Notes under the pieces: model-generated | What the model was told of the DNA's origin: nothing | What the model saw: the letters and a program-made list of their open reading frames with translations, nothing else | The model's database searches: none | NCBI RefSeq assembly: GCF_001969385.1 | Contig: NZ_CP014796.1 | Coordinates: forward strand, 372,001-436,000 | Reading direction: 5' to 3' | DNA: 64,000 bases | Origin: Salipiger profundus | Lineage (GTDB): Bacteria > Pseudomonadota > Alphaproteobacteria > Rhodobacterales > Rhodobacteraceae | In this document: positions 59,043-64,000 of the stretch, piece after piece | Layout of the letters: each line of letters starts with the position of its first letter | How positions within the stretch are numbered: position 1 is the first letter of the stretch | Translations under genes and position numbers: made by a program

Positions 59043-61051
59043 TGCGTGACATGTTCGACTTCCCGGAACCCGAGGCGCGCGCAGACGAGGCGCGCCCCCT
59101 CATCGTGGACAGCTTCGCCGGCGGAGGCGGTGCCAGCACCGGCATCGAGAACGCGCTCGGCCGTGGGCCCGACATAGCCATCAACCACAACCCGGCGGCG
59201 CTGGCCCTGCACGCGGCGAACCACCCCGAGACCATGCACCTGAGCGAGAACGTGTTCAGGGTCGACCCGCTCGACCATCTGTCGGGCCGGCACATCGGCC
59301 TGATGTGGTTCAGCCCCGACTGCAAGCACTTCTCCAAGGCCAAGGGCGGCAAGCCGGTGGCGCGGAACATCCGCGACCTCGCCTGGATCATTCCGGGCTG
59401 GATCGAGCGCATCCAGAAGAGCGGCGGCAAGGTCGATGTCGTGATGATGGAGAACGTCGAGGAGTTCGCGGGCTGGGGCCCGCTGATCGAGACCGAGAAG
59501 GGCCTGATGCCGTGCCCCGAGCGTAAGGGGCAGACCTTCCTGAAATGGTGCAAGGCGCTGCGCAAGCTCGGCGGCACGATCGAGCGGCGCGAACTGCGCG
59601 CCTGCGACTACGGCGCCCCAACGATCCGCAAGCGCTTGTTCGTCATCATCCGCTTCGACGGCAAGCCCATCGTCTGGCCCGAGCCGACGCATGGAGACCC
59701 GAGCAGCGAGGCCGTGCGCGGTGGAAAGCTCCAGCCCTATCGCACCGCCGCAGAGTGCATCGACTGGTCCCTGCCCTGCCCGTCCATCTTCGACAGCTCG
59801 GCGGAGATCTTCGCGAAGCACGGGCTGCGCGCCAAGCGACCGCTCGCCGAGAACACGCTTGCCCGGGTGGCGCGCGGGATGAAGCGCTACGTCATCGACG
59901 CCGACGAGCCGTTCCTCGTTAACCTGACCCATGGCGGGCGCACCGAGAGCGCGGCCGATCCGTTCCGCACGATCACCGGGGCCCACCGCGGCGAAAAGGC
60001 GGTGATCGCGCCGAGCATCACGCGCTTCAACAGCGGAGCGACCGGCTCGCCGATGTCCGCGCCCATGCCTACCGTCACCGCGAACAGCTACATCAAGCGC
60101 CCCGGCGGTGCGGCGCCGCTTGGCGTGCTCGCGCCCTACCTCGCCAGCATCGCGCACGGCGACAGCGGCGGGCGGCGGGAATACCCGCTCGCGGATCCGC
60201 TCGGCACCGTGACTGTCGGCGGCATTCAGCACGCAGTCATCGCCCCGGTGCTGACCTACGCGCAGCAGGGCGGCGCCTGCCGCCCCGTCGACCAGCCACA
60301 CCACACCATCTGCGCCAGCCGGAAGGACCAGAACGCGGTGATCATCCCGACGCTGATCCAGACCGGCTACGGTGAGCGGGATGGCCAAGCGCCGCGCTCT
60401 CTAGACCTGCATCAGCCGCTAGGAACGATCGTGGCCGGAGGCATCAAGCATGCGACATGCGCGGCCTTCATCGCCCAGCAGAACGGCGGGCCGCGCATGG
60501 GCTCGCATGCAGGCCACAGCGCTCTGGAGCCCCTGTCGACCGTAACCGCGGCGGGCAGCAACCAGACGCCGGTCGCCGCCTTCTTCGCGAAATACTACGG
60601 GACCGGCGACGGCGCCCGCATGGACGAGCCCCTGCACACCGTGACCGTGCAGGATCGGTTCGGCCACGTCGAAGCGAAGCTCTCCGCGCCGACCTTCGAC
60701 CTGCAGCACCATGACCGGGCCCGGGCCGTCGCCGAGCTTCTTCGGAAGCATGGCGCATGGGACGACCGGGAGTTCGTAACGATCGAGCGCGACGGCGAGA
60801 CCTTCGTGGTCGTCGACATCGGCCTGCGCATGCTCACCCCACGCGAGCTCTTCAACGCGCAGGGATTCCCGCCCGACTACGTGATCGAAGGCGTCTGGGA
60901 AGACGCCGACGGCGAATGGACCTGGCGCGAGTTCACGAAGGACGTGCAGGTCAGCTGCTGCGGCAACAGCGTGAGCCCGCCCGTGGCCGAAGCGCTGGCC
61001 CGGGCGAACTGCGAACACCTGATCGAAGCTAACGAGGAGGTCGCGGCATGA
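59042..61051 (+). CDS. C5-cytosine DNA methyltransferase (phage type)
   Basis: 669 residues from the ATG at 59042. Motif I DSFAGGGGASTGIE, motif IV with catalytic Cys in FSPDCKHFSKAKG (PDC in place of PPC, as in a phage subgroup), motif VI MENVEEF, motif VIII near RKRLFVIIRF, and IX/X as RELFNAQGFPP and CGNSVSPPVAEAL are in order. The target-recognition part, about residues 300-540, consists of five or so degenerate repeats with a P-L-x-T-V-T pattern. It probably hypermodifies phage DNA against restriction. The frame extends upstream to 58853, but that part lacks family features and covers the small membrane gene. Confidence 0.9.
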   Translation: MRDMFDFPEPEARADEARPLIVDSFAGGGGASTGIENALGRGPDIAINHNPAALALHAANHPETMHLSENVFRVDPLDHLSGRHIGLMWFSPDCKHFSKAKGGKPVARNIRDLAWIIPGWIERIQKSGGKVDVVMMENVEEFAGWGPLIETEKGLMPCPERKGQTFLKWCKALRKLGGTIERRELRACDYGAPTIRKRLFVIIRFDGKPIVWPEPTHGDPSSEAVRGGKLQPYRTAAECIDWSLPCPSIFDSSAEIFAKHGLRAKRPLAENTLARVARGMKRYVIDADEPFLVNLTHGGRTESAADPFRTITGAHRGEKAVIAPSITRFNSGATGSPMSAPMPTVTANSYIKRPGGAAPLGVLAPYLASIAHGDSGGRREYPLADPLGTVTVGGIQHAVIAPVLTYAQQGGACRPVDQPHHTICASRKDQNAVIIPTLIQTGYGERDGQAPRSLDLHQPLGTIVAGGIKHATCAAFIAQQNGGPRMGSHAGHSALEPLSTVTAAGSNQTPVAAFFAKYYGTGDGARMDEPLHTVTVQDRFGHVEAKLSAPTFDLQHHDRARAVAELLRKHGAWDDREFVTIERDGETFVVVDIGLRMLTPRELFNAQGFPPDYVIEGVWEDADGEWTWREFTKDVQVSCCGNSVSPPVAEALARANCEHLIEANEEVAA

Positions 61052-61794
61052 AGATGTCAGGCGAAATCGCCGCGATGCTCGACGCCGGAGCGCTGTTCGC
61101 AGTGAACCACAGCGCAGGGAAGGACAGCCAAGCGATGCTGATTGCCCTGCGCCGCATGGGCGTGCCGGATTCGCAGATCGTCGTCGTGCATGCAGATCTC
61201 GGCGAGGTGGAGTGGCCCGGGAACATCGAGCACATCCGTTCGACAATGGGCGATGTCCCATTGATCATCGCCAGAGCCCGAAAGTCGTTCTTCGACATGG
61301 TCGAGCATCGCCGGATGTTTCCGAGCCCGGGCCAGCGCCAGTGCACAAGCGACCTGAAGCGCGGCCCAATCCAGCGTGAGCTTCGCCGCTACCTGAAAGC
61401 AAATCCCCAGTTCGGCGGTAGGATCGTCAACTGCATGGGGATGCGGGCCCAGGAAAGCCCGGCCCGCGCCAAGCGACAGGCCGTCACCAGGAACGCCGGA
61501 TGCTCTGTCGCCGGCCGGGAATGGATCGACTGGCTGCCGATCCACGACATGCTGCATTTCGACGTGTTTGCCACGATCCTATCCGCTGGCCAGAGGCCCC
61601 ACTGGGCCTACTACGCGGGCATGACGCGCCTCTCCTGCGTGTTCTGCATCATGGCCAGCGCGGGCGACCTGACGACCGCTGCGCGCCTGATGCGCGACCT
61701 CTACCGCCGCTACGTCGAGACGGAGAAGCGCCTCGGGCATACCCTGAGCATGACTGGCCGTAGCCTCGAGGAAATCACAGGGGTGGCAGCATGA
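61048..61794 (+). CDS. PAPS-reductase-like PP-loop protein
   Basis: 248 residues. The PP-loop NHSAGKDSQAM (variant of SGGKDS, residues about 20-30) binds ATP; RQCTSDLKRGP and SCVFCIMAS are the typical family cysteine regions. Members of this group include PAPS reductase and DndC-like proteins of DNA phosphorothioation; phage versions have no known substrate. It overlaps the C5-methyltransferase by ATGA, suggesting a joint role in DNA modification or in sulfur/nucleotide chemistry. Confidence 0.8.
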   Translation: MKMSGEIAAMLDAGALFAVNHSAGKDSQAMLIALRRMGVPDSQIVVVHADLGEVEWPGNIEHIRSTMGDVPLIIARARKSFFDMVEHRRMFPSPGQRQCTSDLKRGPIQRELRRYLKANPQFGGRIVNCMGMRAQESPARAKRQAVTRNAGCSVAGREWIDWLPIHDMLHFDVFATILSAGQRPHWAYYAGMTRLSCVFCIMASAGDLTTAARLMRDLYRRYVETEKRLGHTLSMTGRSLEEITGVAA

Positions 61795-62063
61795 CCGTCT
61801 ACGTCGATGACATGCACCTGTCGCCTATGGGCCAGTTCGGGCGGATGAAGATGTCCCACATGATCGCGGACAGCACCGACGAGCTGCTCGCGATGGCCGA
61901 CCGGATCGGTCTCGCCCGCCGATGGCTGCAGGCGGCCGGCACACCCCGAGAGCATTTCGACGTGAGCATGTGCTTGCGCAAGAAGGCCGTCGCCGCCGGC
62001 GCGGTCGAGATCACCATGCGGGAGCTTGCAATGCGCTGCCGCGAACGGAGGGAGACGGCATGA
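61791..62063 (+). CDS. DUF4031 family protein
   Basis: 90 residues. TVYVDDMHLSPMGQFGRMKMSHMIAD is the DUF4031 hallmark, and HFDVSMCLRKKAVAAGAVEI ends the domain. These small proteins occur in phages and in some bacteria; function unknown. Coupled to both neighbours by ATGA. Confidence 0.82.
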   Translation: MTVYVDDMHLSPMGQFGRMKMSHMIADSTDELLAMADRIGLARRWLQAAGTPREHFDVSMCLRKKAVAAGAVEITMRELAMRCRERRETA

Positions 62064-63052
62064 CCGAGATGAAGGCAGACACCAAGCGCGTGGAACGGCT
62101 CACTTACCCAGACCATTTCCTCCACGACATCGAGAACATGAGCGCTGATATGCGTGATGCCCGGATGCAGGAACTTTCGCACTGGTCCCTTCGGTTCGCC
62201 AACAGGACGGCAAACCCGAAATGGGTGACAAACCACATGTTTGAGTTGGCCAGGCTCGCAGAACTGACTGCCGCCGAGCGCGACCGCCTGCGCTCCGAGC
62301 TGGAAGCGGCCGAGGCGCTGAACACCCGGCATCTCGCCGAGATCGAGGGGCTGCGCGAGGCGGCTCGCGCCGTCGATGAGCAGGCTTTCATGTTCTACCG
62401 CGCCGAGGACGGCACCGAGCGTTCCATCGAAGCAGATGACGGAGAAGCCTGCGAGATCGTGCACAGCGATGCCATGTTCCAGCTTCGCGCCGCCCTCTCT
62501 GCCACCCCGGCGCGCGAGCAGCACCCCGACGATCTAGCCGTTGACCGCTTCGCCGTCGCCATGAAGGCCAAGCTCGTGAAGAAGCGCTCAGACGGGCGCG
62601 GCGGCTGGCAAGACAAAGAAAACTGCTCGCAACAGTTCCTGTCCTGCCTCCTCCGCGACCACGTGGACAAGGGTGACCCGGTGGACGTGGCAAACTTCGC
62701 CATGATGCTGCAACAGCGCAGCGAAGAGATCGCACCGGAGCGCGACCTCACCATCCAAGAGGCCGCGCGAGCCATGCTCTCGGCCTATGATCTTTCGATC
62801 AGTGGGCAGCCGATCGCCGATGAGCAGCGCGCGGCGGGACGGCACATCGCCCTGGCCGCAAGCTTCGCCGCAGATGCCTACAACAAGGGATACTGCGAGG
62901 GGCAAGACGTGCACGCGCTGTGCAGGGCGTTCCTGACCGCGCTGGCCGACCCGCTGTCGCCCTATCTCGACTACCTTCGGGCCGACCCAGCTGCCGGTCA
63001 GGAGGCGCGGGATGCGCGGGCCCAGGCACATGGAGGGCAGGTCGATGGGTGA
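62060..63052 (+). CDS. Phage right-arm protein with conserved Trp-Cys domain
   Basis: 330 residues from the ATG at 62060. The N-terminal 110 residues are coiled coil (AAERDRLRSELEAAEAL). The central part KKRSDGRGGWQDKENCSQQF, followed by VDKGDPVDVANFAMMLQQR, is a widespread small phage domain usually found alone, here joined to the coiled coil. The C-terminal part is helical. Function unknown. Confidence 0.7.
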   Translation: MTEMKADTKRVERLTYPDHFLHDIENMSADMRDARMQELSHWSLRFANRTANPKWVTNHMFELARLAELTAAERDRLRSELEAAEALNTRHLAEIEGLREAARAVDEQAFMFYRAEDGTERSIEADDGEACEIVHSDAMFQLRAALSATPAREQHPDDLAVDRFAVAMKAKLVKKRSDGRGGWQDKENCSQQFLSCLLRDHVDKGDPVDVANFAMMLQQRSEEIAPERDLTIQEAARAMLSAYDLSISGQPIADEQRAAGRHIALAASFAADAYNKGYCEGQDVHALCRAFLTALADPLSPYLDYLRADPAAGQEARDARAQAHGGQVDG

Positions 63053-63389
63053 CCCCCGCAAACCGATTCACAGGCCTGACGAGGCCGAGCAAAGCAGGCT
63101 GCGGCAGATCGCCTATGAGCACCTACTCGACTGCACCGAGAAGGGCTCACGGGCGCTCGGCATGACCGGCGCGTCCTTCGTGATCCTCGGCGTGGGCATG
63201 TGGATCAACGAGCTGACTGAACTCGATCATCGCGCCACAGCGCAGATGCTTGAGGCGCTGACGGTGCTCGCCGATCCGAAAGCTCCGCCGAAGAAGAAGC
63301 AACACGCCGAGCGGAAGCGCCGCGCGGCGGTGGCGAAGCTGCTGGCCCAGGTCGATCTCGAGATGAACCCGGCCGAGGGGAGCGCGTGA
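63045..63389 (+). CDS. Phage right-arm protein of unknown function
   Basis: 114 residues from the ATG at 63045, overlapping the previous stop by eight bases. Helical with a mildly hydrophobic stretch (TGASFVILGVGMWINEL) and a Lys-rich loop (APPKKKQHAERKRR). No family recognised. Coupled to the next gene as TGATG. Confidence 0.6.
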   Translation: MGDPRKPIHRPDEAEQSRLRQIAYEHLLDCTEKGSRALGMTGASFVILGVGMWINELTELDHRATAQMLEALTVLADPKAPPKKKQHAERKRRAAVAKLLAQVDLEMNPAEGSA

Positions 63390-63532
63390 TGTGGTGGATC
63401 GCAGGATGGACATTTCTGTTCATAAACCTGGCCGTGGGCTTGAGTGGAGGCGAGACGAGAGAGCCATTAATGCTGGCTGTCGCCTGCTTCGCCGTCGCCT
63501 CCATCATTGATGCCATCAAGGAGGGCAAGTGA
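63389..63532 (+). CDS. 47-residue membrane protein
   Basis: Starts MWWIAGWTFLFINLAVGLSGG and has a second hydrophobic stretch MLAVACFAVASIIDAI before an EGK end; two membrane helices are likely. Both ends overlap neighbours as TGATG. No family recognised. Confidence 0.6.
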   Translation: MWWIAGWTFLFINLAVGLSGGETREPLMLAVACFAVASIIDAIKEGK

Positions 63533-63720
63533 TGCCTGCCGCCCGCCCCTCAAAATCCGCTGTAGCCAACGTGCTTGCCGCGATGCGCGAAGCCGGCCTC
63601 GTTCCGGGAATCGTCCGGGTGATGCCAGACGGCGGCTTCGAGGTCGCGGAACATAAGCAGGTTGACGAATCTGAGCCGCGCCCCGGTAATCTCCCGCGCA
63701 AGTGGGGTCAGACGGGATGA
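63532..63720 (+). CDS. Small phage protein upstream of integrase
   Basis: 62 residues. SAVANVLAAMREAGLVPGIV then RVMPDGGFEVAE is a pattern of small proteins that regularly precede integrase genes in alphaproteobacterial phages. It is not a recognisable excisionase HTH. The start ATG forms TGATG with the previous stop. Confidence 0.65.
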   Translation: MPAARPSKSAVANVLAAMREAGLVPGIVRVMPDGGFEVAEHKQVDESEPRPGNLPRKWGQTG

Positions 63721-64000
63721 GTGACATGCGGGTTCAGTTTCCGGGCTATGTGCCGGAGAAGCGCGGCGGAAGAACGCTTCACCGGGTGCGGGTCAAAGGC
63801 AACGCCGCACGGCGCGTTACGATCCCCGTTGGCCCGGACGACCCGCAGTTCTCTGCCCTCTACCACGCCGCCAGGCGCGGCGAGAACCCCGAGGTGGTAC
63901 AGCAGAGCCTCGCCCCCGCCATGAGCCTCGACGCACTGGTCGATGCCTACCTCGATTTGCTGGAGAGCGACGTGCGCCACGGGCAGGCATCCCGCCTGAC
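63717..64000 (+). CDS. Phage tyrosine integrase, N-terminal part (runs off the window)
   Basis: 94 residues before the edge, from the ATG at 63717 in the ATGA overlap. The arm-binding N-terminal domain is seen (VPEKRGGRTLHRVRVKG, then RVTIPVGPDDPQFSALYHAA) and the start of the core-binding domain (LDALVDAYLDLLESD). The catalytic part is outside. Gene order small protein - integrase at the end of the right arm fits a lambdoid prophage. Confidence 0.75.
   Translation, partial: MSDMRVQFPGYVPEKRGGRTLHRVRVKGNAARRVTIPVGPDDPQFSALYHAARRGENPEVVQQSLAPAMSLDALVDAYLDLLESDVRHGQASRL

Larger units (their letters stand above)
20984..64000. mobile_element. Lambda-like siphovirus prophage (right end outside the window)
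   Basis: A complete set of lambda-type head and tail genes on the minus strand, a divergent immunity region at 55.4 kb, replication and DNA-modification genes, and an integrase start at the right edge. The left border is uncertain between about 19,776 and 20,984; no att core or tRNA was identified. The portal frameshift may make it defective. Confidence 0.92.

Noticed and set aside
20984..64000. Possibility of a gene transfer agent instead of a prophage
   Set aside because: Presence of integrase, repressor pair, operators, replication-type gene and methyltransferases, and lambda-type rather than GTA-type terminase and portal, fit a prophage.

Overview
The window is GC-rich DNA whose gene content and gene neighbourhoods point to an alphaproteobacterium, most likely a Rhodobacterales (Roseobacter-type) chromosome; that placement is inference from gene style, not from a marker gene. 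No rRNA, tRNA or CRISPR array was recognised. It has three zones.

Zone 1 (about 1-16,200) is host chromosome. Positions 1-8,245 hold a plus-strand polyol/sugar-alcohol operon: the 3' end of a GlpD-like dehydrogenase, an FGGY kinase, a complete CUT1 ABC importer (binding protein, two permeases, ATPase), a predicted barrel-type enzyme of unknown reaction and a SorC-family regulator. The dehydrogenase + FGGY kinase + SorC regulator combination recalls the erythritol eryB/eryA/eryD set, but the substrate is not proven. A long hairpin lies between the binding-protein gene and the permeases. Then come a cysteine-cluster protein, a Tat-exported OpgD-like glucan protein, and a metal-resistance unit: a minus-strand P-type ATPase plus DUF411 protein, divergent from a MerR regulator, with a textbook 19-bp-spacer MerR promoter between them. 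An exonuclease-BRCT gene follows, split by a frame change.

Zone 2 (about 16,200-20,950) is a low-density accessory strip: small zinc-ribbon proteins (one a fragment), a VanZ-like membrane protein, a 15-G homopolymer, a DUF4258/XRE toxin-antitoxin-like pair with a clear terminator, and a phage-type small membrane protein.

Zone 3 (about 20,984 to beyond 64,000) is a large lambda-like siphovirus prophage. Its late operon runs on the minus strand from the terminase small subunit (46,154) through GpA-type terminase, gpW, portal, S49 protease with nested scaffold, decoration protein, capsid, tail tube, tape measure, tail tip proteins, fibre, membrane proteins and endolysin (20,984). The portal gene carries a frameshift at a C5 run, so the prophage may be defective. 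The early leftward operon (55,413 down to 49,070, minus) holds a Cro-like protein, HTH proteins, an N6-adenine methyltransferase, an HTH/replication protein with four iteron-like repeats inside its gene, and a NusG-like protein as candidate antiterminator. Three plus-strand genes sit against this leftward flow: an RTX/choice-of-anchor L protein, a small protein sharing an FDAGPPK motif with a tail gene, and a WYL-TerB protein. The immunity region at 55.4-56.0 kb has four copies of a 17-bp operator, GTCCGA-N5-TCGGAC. The right arm (56,029-64,000, plus) is a tightly coupled string of small phage genes with a DUF2303 protein, a C5-cytosine methyltransferase with repeats in its target-recognition region, a PAPS-reductase-like PP-loop protein, a DUF4031 protein and, at the edge, the start of a tyrosine integrase. 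The right attachment site is outside the window and the left one was not identified.
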